Origin: Flavobacterium sp. LC2016-12
GTDB taxonomy: Bacteria; Bacteroidota; Bacteroidia; Flavobacteriales; Flavobacteriaceae
Direction of reading: 5' to 3'
Assembly (NCBI RefSeq): GCF_015351595.1
Contig: NZ_JADKPT010000015.1
Coordinates: 1-64,000, forward strand
DNA: 64,000 nt
A program made the position numbers and the translations under genes. Shown in pieces: positions 41,197 to 50,092 of the stretch; position 1 is the first letter of the stretch; the number at the start of each line of letters is the position of its first letter. The notes under the pieces were generated by a model, which had not been told where the DNA came from, searched no databases, and saw only the letters and a list, made by a program, of their open reading frames with translations.

Positions 41197-41721
41197 ATGT
41201 CACCTAAAGAAAGAATTTTGGAGAAAACAGCTGTATTATTTCATCAGCAAGGTTATAATGCTACTGGTATTAATCAAATTATTGAAGAGGCTAAAGTAGC
41301 TAAAGCCAGTTTTTATCAGCACTTTAAATCAAAAGAAGATTTATGTGTCGCCTTTTTAGAAGCACGTCACACTTTTTGGTTTAATCAATTAGAAGAATTT
41401 ACACTTGGTGAAAAAGAGACTAAAACAAGAGTAGTGGCTTCCTTTGATTTTTTGATCTTTATGAATAAAAAAGAAAATTTCAGAGGTTGTAGTTTTTTAA
41501 ATATACTTTCTGAAATTGCTTCAGATAATATTAAGATCCTAAGTGTGATTCAAAGTCATAAACAGGATTTAAGAGTTTATTTTCAGAATATTATCAATGA
41601 TAAACTATTAACAGATCATGTTTATTTACTGTTTGAGAGTTGTATAGTCGAAAGTCAGCTATTCAGATCAAACCAACTTATTGAACAGTCAAAAAAAATA
41701 ATTAAAACTTTAATTTCGTAA
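41197..41721 (+). CDS. TetR/AcrR family repressor
   Basis: A 174-residue transcriptional regulator. The TetR-type helix-turn-helix occupies residues 1-52: 'KERILEKTAVLFHQQGYNATG' helix 1, 'INQIIEEAKVAKASFYQHFKSKEDL' split over helices 2-4. The C-terminal ligand-binding domain (60-174) has 'NFRGCSFLNILSEIAS', resembling the YxaF/LmrA-like branch. Its promoter contains a perfect palindromic operator, so autorepression is likely. The DUF1348 gene starts 2 bases after its stop and should be the regulated partner. The inducer is unknown. Confidence 0.93.
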   Translation: MSPKERILEKTAVLFHQQGYNATGINQIIEEAKVAKASFYQHFKSKEDLCVAFLEARHTFWFNQLEEFTLGEKETKTRVVASFDFLIFMNKKENFRGCSFLNILSEIASDNIKILSVIQSHKQDLRVYFQNIINDKLLTDHVYLLFESCIVESQLFRSNQLIEQSKKIIKTLIS

Positions 41722-41723
41722 AA

Positions 41724-42137
41724 ATGGAACAAAAATTACCGTTGCCACCTTTCACTTTAGAAACGGCAAAAGAAAAAATTCAATTAGCAGAAGATGCATG
41801 GAACAGTCAGGATCCTGAAAGAGTTTCAAAAGCTTATACAGTTGATAGTGAATGGAGAAACCGAGATCAATTTGTAAATGGGAGAGAGGAAATTGTTCAT
41901 TTTCTAACTCAAAAATGGAAAAAAGAAATCAGATATAAACTAAAAAAGGAATATTGGGCACATACAGAAAATCGAATTGCAGTTCGTTTCGAGTACGAGT
42001 ATCAAGATCTTAATGGAAACTGGTTTAGAGCCTATGGAAATGAAAATTGGGAATTTGATTCGAATGGTCTAATGCAAAAAAGATTTGCCAGCATAAATGA
42101 TCTTGCAATTAAAAAAGAAGATCGAAAACTGTTATAA
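41724..42137 (+). CDS. DUF1348 (NTF2-like) protein
   Basis: A 137-residue cytoplasmic protein of the DUF1348 family, an NTF2/SnoaL-like fold. Typical segments are 'AEDAWNSQDPERVSKAYTVDSEWRNR' split over helix and strand, 'VNGREEIVHFLTQKW' and 'FRAYGNENWEFDSNGLMQKR'. Relatives are often annotated as stress-related and co-occur with TetR genes; the reaction, if any, is unknown. It is co-transcribed with the TetR gene (2-base gap), so its level should follow the operator upstream. Its stop abuts the stop of the opposite gene without a gap. Confidence 0.9.
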   Translation: MEQKLPLPPFTLETAKEKIQLAEDAWNSQDPERVSKAYTVDSEWRNRDQFVNGREEIVHFLTQKWKKEIRYKLKKEYWAHTENRIAVRFEYEYQDLNGNWFRAYGNENWEFDSNGLMQKRFASINDLAIKKEDRKLL

Positions 42138-42767
42138 TTAATTCATACTTGGCGGTTCTGGAATTTTGATACTTCTTTTGACTTTTTTCACGATCAAAAG
42201 ATAGAAGGTAATACCTCCTAAAATAATAAGCAATGCAATCTGGAGTTGTCCAAGACTGTTGTTATCGTTATACATCTTGTTGGCGCTGGCTAATTTTGCT
42301 TTGCCTTCTTTTATCTGAATTTGAGATAATGATTCAAGAGTTTTAAGAGCTTCTCCGCTGGAATAAGCAATTTTATTCCAGTTTTTATTTTCAACCTGAT
42401 TGTTAATTTCTTTGCAGGAAGCTAAGAAAGCATCAAAATGCTCTTTTTCTTTATTGGTTAAAACGGTTTTAGCATACAGATCATCAATGCTGTGAACGAT
42501 TTTTAGAGTATGGATGATTTCATCTTTTTTAATAGTATCACTCAAATCTAGTTTTTCGGCTTCGCTTTTTATAAAATGAAGTTCTTTAGCATATTGAAAA
42601 ATGTAATGAGAAACCATCAAACGATCGTTGTAAATGGCATTAATGTTTTCGTTTACATTTTTGGAATTTCGGAGCGTATTGAAATTACTCAATAAGATGA
42701 TTAACATTACAATCAGTAAAATGAAAGCTGCTTTTGTTTTATTGCTGTATTTCTTTAAATCTCTCAT
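42138..42767 (-). CDS. membrane protein with chemoreceptor-like four-helix sensor
   Basis: A 209-residue protein with membrane helices at about 13-31 and 173-192 that bracket a long helical periplasmic domain. This is the layout of the four-helix-bundle sensor of chemoreceptors ('ALKTLESLSQIQIKEGKAKL'), but no HAMP, signalling or kinase domain follows; only 17 basic residues end the protein ('KKVKRSIKIPEPPSMN'). It may be a stand-alone sensor or a truncated receptor. I recognise no specific family. It lies on the minus strand, 79 bases after the next membrane protein gene. Confidence 0.72.
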   Translation of the reverse strand: MRDLKKYSNKTKAAFILLIVMLIILLSNFNTLRNSKNVNENINAIYNDRLMVSHYIFQYAKELHFIKSEAEKLDLSDTIKKDEIIHTLKIVHSIDDLYAKTVLTNKEKEHFDAFLASCKEINNQVENKNWNKIAYSSGEALKTLESLSQIQIKEGKAKLASANKMYNDNNSLGQLQIALLIILGGITFYLLIVKKVKRSIKIPEPPSMN

Positions 42768-42846
42768 CGTGATGCGAATTTTAGGTCAGAATATGTTCAA
42801 AAAATGCTATAGTAATACTAAAAAGAAAATGGAATCATTTTTATAT

Positions 42847-43455
42847 TTATTTTGATAAAAAGTTTCCTTTTATTCTTTTTTCGACACTTTTTACAGCTGA
42901 AATTGGTACCATTTTCATGTTTTTACTTCCTTTTACAGTATAAAAATAATAAATGCTGTTTGAGCCAATAAGGCAAATTTGCTCTGATTCGCCACTATTA
43001 TAATTCACTTTATAATCATACTTAGCTTTATTGTTTTTAATATTTTTTAAAGTAAAATAACCTGAACCAACTCCCGTTCCCATAAAAAAAGACAATAATA
43101 CTATGGCAAAAATCTTGAAGGAAATTAAATTGTAGTAATTCTTTGCTTCCTGTTGTGATAATTCTGCCGTAGATTTTAATTCAAATGTTTTCTGTACCGT
43201 TTTATTTTCGCGATGTTTTAGCAACAGTTTTGGTAAATAAAAATGAAACGAAAAAAGTACAATGATGAGTACTAAAGTTATAGGGTTTGAAGTGAACTCA
43301 GCAATGGGACTAATTAAGATGTCCATGATGGTAGAGTATTTCAATATATTAATACCAAATTGATAATAGAAAAAACTCTCTTTTAATATTCCTAATATTA
43401 CAAGATAGAGATATCCTAACGGAAGTAATGTTTGAATGTCTTCTGAAAATTTCAT
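42847..43455 (-). CDS. unknown membrane protein
   Basis: A 202-residue protein that I do not recognise. Hydrophobic segments lie near 11-26, 57-73 and 112-127, followed by a soluble C-terminal region (135-202) with beta-strand character ('EQICLIGSNSIYYFYTVKG'). The N-terminal half resembles small inner-membrane proteins seen in many Bacteroidota. No catalytic motif is visible. It sits upstream of the four-helix sensor gene on the same strand and may be co-transcribed. Confidence 0.6.
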   Translation of the reverse strand: MKFSEDIQTLLPLGYLYLVILGILKESFFYYQFGINILKYSTIMDILISPIAEFTSNPITLVLIIVLFSFHFYLPKLLLKHRENKTVQKTFELKSTAELSQQEAKNYYNLISFKIFAIVLLSFFMGTGVGSGYFTLKNIKNNKAKYDYKVNYNSGESEQICLIGSNSIYYFYTVKGSKNMKMVPISAVKSVEKRIKGNFLSK

Positions 43456-43659
43456 TGAAAATCTTTGTTTAAGATTGATTTTGAGACATACTAAAATAGT
43501 GCTTTTTTAATTACAAATAGCACAAGAATTATTTATTTAGAAAAGAGATTGTCTAATTATTGGTTTGTTTTAGCTGTTTTTTAAAGTAAATTTCTACAGA
43601 ATTATGAGTAAGTTTACACTATCATTTTGTTTTTTGCTTTTAGTAAATGATGTATTGTA

Positions 43660-45384
43660 TTACTCCGATACTACATTCTCAACGTCCGGTTTACTTTTAA
43701 AAAACAAAAACTGCATCACTAATGCCAATACTATTGTCAATATAGCGCCAATAAAATTCAACCATAAATAACCTAGTTTTTCTTGCGTATAAATCATGAA
43801 ATAATAGATAATAAAAATGGTGATCTGGCTGATAATTGCACTGTAAAACATGGGCTTTGCCTGAACACGTCGAAGATAAAATCCGACTAAAAAGATTCCT
43901 AAAACAGTTCCGTAGAAAATGGATCCAATGATATTTACCAGCTGAATTAAATTCTCAAACAAAGTACCTACGCAGGCGAAAAGTATTGCTACAACTCCCC
44001 AAAACAAAGTGAAGAATTTGGTTGCATTAAGATAATGTTTTTCAGATTTCTCGGTTTTCAGATTTCGTTTGTAAATGTCAATTGCTGTTGTTGAAGCTAA
44101 AGCATTTAATCCGGAAGCTGTTGATGACATTGCTGCCGAAAGAATGACCGCTAACAATAAACCAATTAAACCTTTTGGCAAATAATGCAAAATGAAATGG
44201 AAGAAGACATAATCTTTATCGTTGGTTTCACTATTGCTGTCGGCTTTTGAAATGATTTCTTTGGCGCGATCGCGAAGGTCTTTTTCTTTGTTAGATAAAG
44301 CCACTAATTCTTTACGCAAAATAGGATTATCGTAATCCTGATTGAGCTGATCGATGTACAGTAAATTAATTACTTTTTTATCTTCTGAGAGTGTAATCAA
44401 TTTTTTCTCTAAAGCGTGGTATTCCTCTTTAAAAGCTGATTTTTCAATTACAATTTTATTATTTGGATTAAAATTTAATGGAACTGGATTGAACTGAAAA
44501 AAAACAAAAACCATAACTCCGGTCAGTAAAATAAAAAACTGCATCGGAACTTTTAAAAGTCCGTTCATAATTAATCCCATCTGACTTTCACGAACTGATT
44601 TCCCGGACAAATAACGACCAACCTGAGACTGATCTGTCCCAAAATAGGCAAGAGCCAGAAAAAAACCTCCGGTGATTCCACTCCAAAAAGTATATTTTTC
44701 TTCTGGATCAAAAGAGAAATCAACAATATTCATTTTATCATTAGCACCTGCAATATGCATCGCACTGGTAAAAGTCATATCGTTTGGTAAGTAATGTAGA
44801 ATTAGGAAAAAGGTGATAAACATTCCCGACATAATCACAAACATTTGCTGTTTCTGCGTGACGTTGACGGCTTTCGTTCCTCCTGAAAAAGTATAAATGA
44901 TAACCAAAACACCAATCATGATGTTCATTAAAGTTAAATTCCAACCTAAAAGTGCAGACAAAATAATGGCAGGAGCATAAATAGTCAATCCAGTTCCTAA
45001 ACCTCTTTGCACTAAAAAAAGAATGGCAGCAAGTGAACGCGTCTTAACATCAAAGCGTTTCTCCAGAAATTCATAGGCTGTGTAAACTTTATTTTTATGA
45101 TATAGCGGAATAAAAGTCACACAAATCACAATCATGGCAATTGGTAAACCAAAATAGAATTGCACAAACCCCATTCCGTCATGATAAGCCTGACCTGGTG
45201 TAGATAGAAATGTGATCGCGCTGGCCTGAGTTGCCATCACAGAAAGTCCAACTGTATACCAAGGCGTTTCGTTGTTTCCCAGAATAAAATCTTCAACGTT
45301 TTTACTTCCTTTAGTTTTCCAGGAACCATATCCAACAATGAATAAAAGGGTAACAATAAGTACGATCCAGTCAAATAGTTGCAT
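43660..45384 (-). CDS. sodium:solute symporter (SSS family)
   Basis: A 574-residue transporter with about 13 helices. SSS features include 'VGLSVMATQASAITFLSTPGQAYHDGMGFVQFY' split over helix 2, 'YTAYEFLEKRF' and 'GGTKAVNVTQKQQMFVIMSG'. A charged insertion of about 80 residues (305-385) interrupts the helices, as in some Bacteroidota members. It should import a small solute with sodium. It follows a 35-residue membrane peptide by 3 bases and a PIG-L deacetylase, which suggests an N-acetylated sugar or a sialic-acid-like solute; that is inference from neighbours. Confidence 0.9.
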   Translation of the reverse strand: MQLFDWIVLIVTLLFIVGYGSWKTKGSKNVEDFILGNNETPWYTVGLSVMATQASAITFLSTPGQAYHDGMGFVQFYFGLPIAMIVICVTFIPLYHKNKVYTAYEFLEKRFDVKTRSLAAILFLVQRGLGTGLTIYAPAIILSALLGWNLTLMNIMIGVLVIIYTFSGGTKAVNVTQKQQMFVIMSGMFITFFLILHYLPNDMTFTSAMHIAGANDKMNIVDFSFDPEEKYTFWSGITGGFFLALAYFGTDQSQVGRYLSGKSVRESQMGLIMNGLLKVPMQFFILLTGVMVFVFFQFNPVPLNFNPNNKIVIEKSAFKEEYHALEKKLITLSEDKKVINLLYIDQLNQDYDNPILRKELVALSNKEKDLRDRAKEIISKADSNSETNDKDYVFFHFILHYLPKGLIGLLLAVILSAAMSSTASGLNALASTTAIDIYKRNLKTEKSEKHYLNATKFFTLFWGVVAILFACVGTLFENLIQLVNIIGSIFYGTVLGIFLVGFYLRRVQAKPMFYSAIISQITIFIIYYFMIYTQEKLGYLWLNFIGAILTIVLALVMQFLFFKSKPDVENVVSE

Positions 45385-45387
45385 AGG

Positions 45388-45495
45388 TTATGAGTATAAT
45401 TGCATGATTAAGAAAAAAATCAGGATGTAAATAGCATTGGCTACCAAAACATAGGTGTAGCTCTTTTTCCATTTTTTTTGTTTTTTAGCTTCCAT
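45388..45495 (-). CDS. 35-residue single-span membrane peptide
   Basis: A small gene encoding MEAKKQKKWKKSYTYVLVAN then a hydrophobic stretch ending 'FFLIMQLYS'. A basic N-terminus followed by one membrane helix fits a type of symporter subunit or accessory peptide. It ends 3 bases before the symporter ATG and starts 12 bases after the PIG-L gene stop, so it is almost certainly translated within that operon. Similar mini-proteins before sodium:solute symporters occur in other Bacteroidota as far as I recall. No other function can be assigned. Confidence 0.65.
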   Translation of the reverse strand: MEAKKQKKWKKSYTYVLVANAIYILIFFLIMQLYS

Positions 45496-45507
45496 GTTTT
45501 GCGATTT

Positions 45508-48039
45508 TTATTTCTTTAATTCTTGTTTAGGAGCTTCTATCGGTTGTTTTAACGAAATGATATTTGAAAGCAATCTGTATGCGCCGGCAACACCTTCGGG
45601 TAATTCTCTAAAAAAGCTTAAACCAGTGTAAATATAATATCCTTTTCCGTATGGTGCGATTAATAAAGCGCCATCTTTAGCAGATTCACCTTTATCGTGA
45701 GACGAAATAATAGGAGTGAAGGCAGAGTCATATTGGTCTGGATAATACAAACCTTGCTCTTGTGTCCATCCTTGAAAATCTTTTTCAGTGATTTTATTAG
45801 GTGTGTTTAAAACAGGGTGATTTGGAGCTAAGAAAGTAATTTTTGCATTTTCCTCGGTTACACGATCGTTTGATACTTTTAACGAATATGGAGCGATCTG
45901 ATCAGTGACCATTCTTCCGTAGGTATTATACTGAACAATCATGTTTTTACCACTTTTTACAAAATCAAAAAGTATTTTTTGTTTATTGGCTAAAGCATTT
46001 ACGGTATTGTAGGCACGAACTCCTGTTATAACTGTGCTAAAAGAGTCTAGTCTTTCAGGCGTAATTTCTTCGGGTTTCAAAATGGTAACTTTATATCCCA
46101 TTTGAGTTAAACTTTCCGGCACTTCATCACCCGCGCCCATAATATAAGCAATGGCATCTCCAGAATTTTTTAAGTCAATTCGGATGCATTTTGACTCAGC
46201 TGGTTTTAAAACCATTTGTTTGGTAATATGACTGTAATCAATGATAGTTTCATCTTTTTCAAAACGTTTATTGTCTACAGTTGCGATTGCTTTTGCAACA
46301 GTTTCTTCCTGATTAATCGGAGGTGTTACTTCAAAATAAAACGTTTGTTCATTTCCTTTTTTACTCAAAGAAAACGGAATCTGTTTTGGTGAAACTACCC
46401 AGCTTTTTGGTAAATCTAATTGCAAATTCCCTGTAATAGCATCTTTTCCAGCACGAACTTTTACCGGAATCATTTTGCTTTTGGTGTCTTTAAAAATCAA
46501 TACTCTTTCAGAAATTGAAGTGGTAACTTCTGGAACAATATCAAGGAAGTTGTACATTTCACCTTTAACACCATCATTGTATTTGTAAACAACAATACGC
46601 TCAAAAGGAATTTCAACACCACTAATTTTTACATTGAAAACTACTTTTACTTCTCTGATAATGTCCGGAATTCCAATGTTTTCCTGATTTGAGACGGTGT
46701 ACATTCCAACGCTTGCTTTTTCTTTTAGCCAATAGGGTTGTGTGTATTCTAAATTCTCTGGAAGTTGAATTTGAAGGATACTTTTCTGATCGTTATTATT
46801 TTTTAAAATGCTGTTTTGTACCGTTGTTTTGTTATCCGGTAAAGAAGTCACGCTTGTTAGCTGCATTTCAATTGGACTTCTGTTAATTACTTCAAGGCTC
46901 AGTTTGATTGTACTTCCCGGTGTTGCTTCCTGTTCACTGGCCACTGCTTCAAGATATAAGCCAGAACATGAGGCTATTATGTTTTTTATTGCCGTTGCTT
47001 TTAAAGGTTTCCAATGATCATCATCTAAAGTATGAATCATCGTATATGCTTTTACCAAGTCCGGAATACTTGCTGAAGGATTAGTGAAATCGTATTTTGA
47101 AATAATTTTTGAAATTAATTCACCGACAGGTTTTCCGTTTTTAACACGGTTCCATGAAGTATCGATGCCATCAAATAAGTTATCTCTTTCTGTCGGAGTT
47201 TCACCATTGATAAGTTCCAGATATTCTGTTTCCTCGCCACGGGCACCAGTACTTCCAAAACCTTGAGACTGATGACGGCTTCGGCTTAAAGCTGCTATTT
47301 CCTGATTTGATTTCCCAATACCGGTATAATAAACTCCTGTTTCTAATTTGGTGAATTTTGATTTATTGGCAGCGTCAAATTTTTCCTGACTTCCATAAAA
47401 CCACCATGACGGATTGAAAAACTGGCGTTTAACCTGCCAGGGTTTTACATATTTTAATTGTTCAGGATATATTTTAGGATCATTTGTCAATTTAAAACTC
47501 TCAACACTCAACATGGCCGATGATGTATGATGTCCATGAGTAGTCCCCGGTGAACGATGATCAAATCTATTAATAATTACATCCGGTTGAAATTTTCTAA
47601 TTGTCCAAACGACATCAGCAAGCACTTTATCTTTATCCCATATTTGTAAAGTTTCATCTGGATTTTTCGAAAAACCGAAGTCGTTTGCACGTGAAAAAAA
47701 CTGTTCTCCGCCATCGATTTTTCGGGCTTCAATTAATTCCTGTGTTCTAATTACGCCTAGTAATTCACGCAATTGCGGACCAATTAAATTCTGACCTCCG
47801 TCGCCACGTGTCAATGACAAATAGCCTGTTCTGGCATTCATTTCGTTTGCCATGTAGGAAATTAAGCGTGTATTTTCGTCATCAGGATGAGCGGCAACAT
47901 ATAAAACAGAACCTAAAAAGTTCAATTTTTTTATTTGATTGTAAATCTCAATTGAATTTGGTTTTTGTGGTTGTTGTGCAAATGAAATCGAAATTCCTGT
48001 TAAAAAAAAGAAGAGAATTTGTAACTGAATTTTTCGCAT
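45508..48039 (-). CDS. secreted PIG-L family deacetylase
   Basis: An 843-residue exported protein (signal MRKIQLQILFFFLTGISISFAQ). The LmbE/PIG-L domain (about 35-290) has the zinc motif 'AAHPDDEN' (49-56) with the partner histidines in 'THGHHTSS' near 166-173. The rest is beta-sandwich sequence and a C-terminal glutamine-amidotransferase/ThuA-like region ('ILFDFVKSGKNMIVQYNTYG'), typical of this large Bacteroidota branch. It probably removes N-acetyl groups from sugars or glycans in the periplasm. It leads an operon with the mini-peptide and the symporter. TATTTTTG on the minus strand (48068-48075) may be its -7 box. Confidence 0.9.
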   Translation of the reverse strand: MRKIQLQILFFFLTGISISFAQQPQKPNSIEIYNQIKKLNFLGSVLYVAAHPDDENTRLISYMANEMNARTGYLSLTRGDGGQNLIGPQLRELLGVIRTQELIEARKIDGGEQFFSRANDFGFSKNPDETLQIWDKDKVLADVVWTIRKFQPDVIINRFDHRSPGTTHGHHTSSAMLSVESFKLTNDPKIYPEQLKYVKPWQVKRQFFNPSWWFYGSQEKFDAANKSKFTKLETGVYYTGIGKSNQEIAALSRSRHQSQGFGSTGARGEETEYLELINGETPTERDNLFDGIDTSWNRVKNGKPVGELISKIISKYDFTNPSASIPDLVKAYTMIHTLDDDHWKPLKATAIKNIIASCSGLYLEAVASEQEATPGSTIKLSLEVINRSPIEMQLTSVTSLPDNKTTVQNSILKNNNDQKSILQIQLPENLEYTQPYWLKEKASVGMYTVSNQENIGIPDIIREVKVVFNVKISGVEIPFERIVVYKYNDGVKGEMYNFLDIVPEVTTSISERVLIFKDTKSKMIPVKVRAGKDAITGNLQLDLPKSWVVSPKQIPFSLSKKGNEQTFYFEVTPPINQEETVAKAIATVDNKRFEKDETIIDYSHITKQMVLKPAESKCIRIDLKNSGDAIAYIMGAGDEVPESLTQMGYKVTILKPEEITPERLDSFSTVITGVRAYNTVNALANKQKILFDFVKSGKNMIVQYNTYGRMVTDQIAPYSLKVSNDRVTEENAKITFLAPNHPVLNTPNKITEKDFQGWTQEQGLYYPDQYDSAFTPIISSHDKGESAKDGALLIAPYGKGYYIYTGLSFFRELPEGVAGAYRLLSNIISLKQPIEAPKQELKK

Positions 48040-48158
48040 AGCGTATTGTGGTGTTTTGAAAGTGCTTCAAAAATAGTAATTATATTGTGGATCACTATTT
48101 AAATGAAATGTTAATGTTTAGTTATTGAATTTCTTTCAACAAAATTTATTCCAAAAAA

Positions 48159-48189
48159 AAAAGCTGCCAGATAAAATCTAACAGCTTTT
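48159..48189 (-). terminator. terminator after the LVIVD propeller gene
   Basis: AAAAGCTG (48159-48166) and CAGCTTTT (48182-48189) pair, with AGAT/ATCT inside. On the minus strand a run of T follows. Confidence 0.7.
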
Positions 48190-48244
48190 AAGAGAATTGA
48201 TCTAATAATTTAGATCATGTGGTATTTCTTAGGATTACAGAAAA

Positions 48245-49873
48245 TTATTTCAATTTGTTTTCTGTGTCTTTATAGTTTCCAGTAATGGTTACACCACTGT
48301 TTTTCGTTACTTTTCCGTAAATAGTAATAGAAGAGTCATTTCCAATAAAATTAATTTTGGCACCGCTGTTTAATCTTAAATCTCCCCAAATTACTACAGA
48401 ACCTTCAATTTGTAATGTAGCATTACTGTTGATAATCAATTCTGTTGGATTCTGTTGCTGGTATTTACCCTGAGCTAAAGTTCCTCTCATATTAAAAGTT
48501 CCTCCGCTATTTAAAATCAAAGTATTTTGAATGCTTATTGATCCACAATGTGTCAAAATTCCACCAGAATTAACAATTACAGAACTAATAGCTGTTGATC
48601 CTGAATATGATTTTACTTCATTTGAATTTAAAATTAAATTCTGACCTTGATTATAAGTGCCATAATTAGAACAATTTGCAAATGTAGTATTCGGTTTTTC
48701 CATTTTAATGATTTTCAAACCGCCTTTTCCACTCGCCACATAAATATAATTACCACTTGATTTTACGTAATTTGACGAACCTGTAATTCCAACTGTTCCA
48801 ACTAAACTAAGTTGAGATCCAGATTGATAAACATTTAAACCTGCTGCTCCGTTTGCAACAAAAGCGTAACCCTCATTTACAGAAACCGCATTGGTAACAT
48901 TGTCTTCTCCAGCAGTTGTTAAACCAATAGTTTGTAATTTAGATCCACTGTTAATATCATAAACACCTAAACCATTGTACCCTTCAGAAACCAATAATTT
49001 TGCACCATCAAAATCCATTGTTCTTTTTGCACCGCTAACATCCGTAGATGTAGTGAAACTTTTTTGTAAAGCTAAACTAGATTCGTTGTAAATGTTTACA
49101 CCTTTAGTACCGCTTAAAGTAACGATTTTGTCACCACTTACAGCTACAGTACGTAAATCTGCTAATGCTACTTTTCCTGTAATTGCTTTAGATGAACTGT
49201 TTATTTTGTATAAATTTCCAGCATCTCCGGTTACAGCAAAATAGGATGATGAATTTGCAGCTACATCAGTTGTAACTTTTCCTTCAAGGTTGTTGATCGT
49301 ATATTTATCAGTAAGCAAACCTGAACTCAATTGCATATTGATTACAATTGATGGGTTTGTTAAAGTAGCGTTTTTGTCAATATCTGTTGCTCCTGCAATT
49401 ATTAAATTTCCGTTAGAATACGTAAGAGATGTAATATCTGTATTAGCAATTAAAGCCGATGTAATTAATTTAGGTTTGTAAGGATCTGAAACGTCAATTA
49501 CATCAATTGCACCAGAGTAAACATCGCCACTCATAGTATACGCAACATAAGCATAGTTTCCGTTTACAGCAACATGATTAGCCTGCAAGGTTCTTCCGTT
49601 ACTATCTTTTGGAGGATTTATTTCGGCAATTTGTACTAAAGGCAAATCAGTAGTTGCCTGGCTGCTTTTTAATAATTTTGATGTCGAAGTGTTTGTAATT
49701 GTAATAACGCCCGAATTTGTAAGGTCTAGCCTTTTATTTAAAGACGTAACATCAGAGTTGATTTCGATATTATTTTCTTTTGCCTGGTTATCAGTAGAAG
49801 TGTCATCATTGTTATCACAAAATGTAAAAAGTGACATTGCTAAAAACGAAAATAAATAAACGCTCTTTTTCAT
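48245..49873 (-). CDS. exported LVIVD-repeat propeller with bactofilin-like tail
   Basis: A 542-residue exported protein. The N-terminus MKKSVYLFSFLAMSLFTFCDNND resembles a lipoprotein signal with C19, although the lipobox 'FTFC' is atypical. Residues 85-385 carry LVIVD-type propeller repeats ('YAYVAYTMSGDVYSGAIDVIDVSDPYKPKL' split over two strands, 'AFVANGAAGLNVYQSG'). Residues 400-535 form short parallel strands, 'ISIQNTLILNSGGTFNMRG' and 'VVIWGDLRLNSGAKINF', like a polymer-forming beta-helix. Probably surface-exposed and structural; no enzyme site seen. TATCTTTG on the minus strand (49902-49909) is a possible promoter. Confidence 0.78.
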   Translation of the reverse strand: MKKSVYLFSFLAMSLFTFCDNNDDTSTDNQAKENNIEINSDVTSLNKRLDLTNSGVITITNTSTSKLLKSSQATTDLPLVQIAEINPPKDSNGRTLQANHVAVNGNYAYVAYTMSGDVYSGAIDVIDVSDPYKPKLITSALIANTDITSLTYSNGNLIIAGATDIDKNATLTNPSIVINMQLSSGLLTDKYTINNLEGKVTTDVAANSSSYFAVTGDAGNLYKINSSSKAITGKVALADLRTVAVSGDKIVTLSGTKGVNIYNESSLALQKSFTTSTDVSGAKRTMDFDGAKLLVSEGYNGLGVYDINSGSKLQTIGLTTAGEDNVTNAVSVNEGYAFVANGAAGLNVYQSGSQLSLVGTVGITGSSNYVKSSGNYIYVASGKGGLKIIKMEKPNTTFANCSNYGTYNQGQNLILNSNEVKSYSGSTAISSVIVNSGGILTHCGSISIQNTLILNSGGTFNMRGTLAQGKYQQQNPTELIINSNATLQIEGSVVIWGDLRLNSGAKINFIGNDSSITIYGKVTKNSGVTITGNYKDTENKLK

Positions 49874-50033
49874 AATTTCAATTTTGGTTTAAAATATTTT
49901 GCAAAGATACGGTGTAATTGTAGTATAATAAGCTAAATATTATGAATAGTTTAACTTAACAGCTTGTTTTTTATGCATTTATGTAAAATGTTTTGCAAAT
50001 TAACATTTTTATTAAATACTATGCATGCATAAA

Positions 50034-50063
50034 AAAAGAGTATCAAATTTTTGATACTCTTTT
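50034..50063 (-). terminator. terminator after the histidine-rich protein gene
   Basis: AAAAGAGTATCAAA and TTTGATACTCTTTT form a perfect 14-base stem, with a T run on the minus strand. It follows the stop at 50093 by about 30 bases. Confidence 0.85.
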
Positions 50064-50092
50064 GTGCTGAAAATTAGCTATTTACTAATCTT

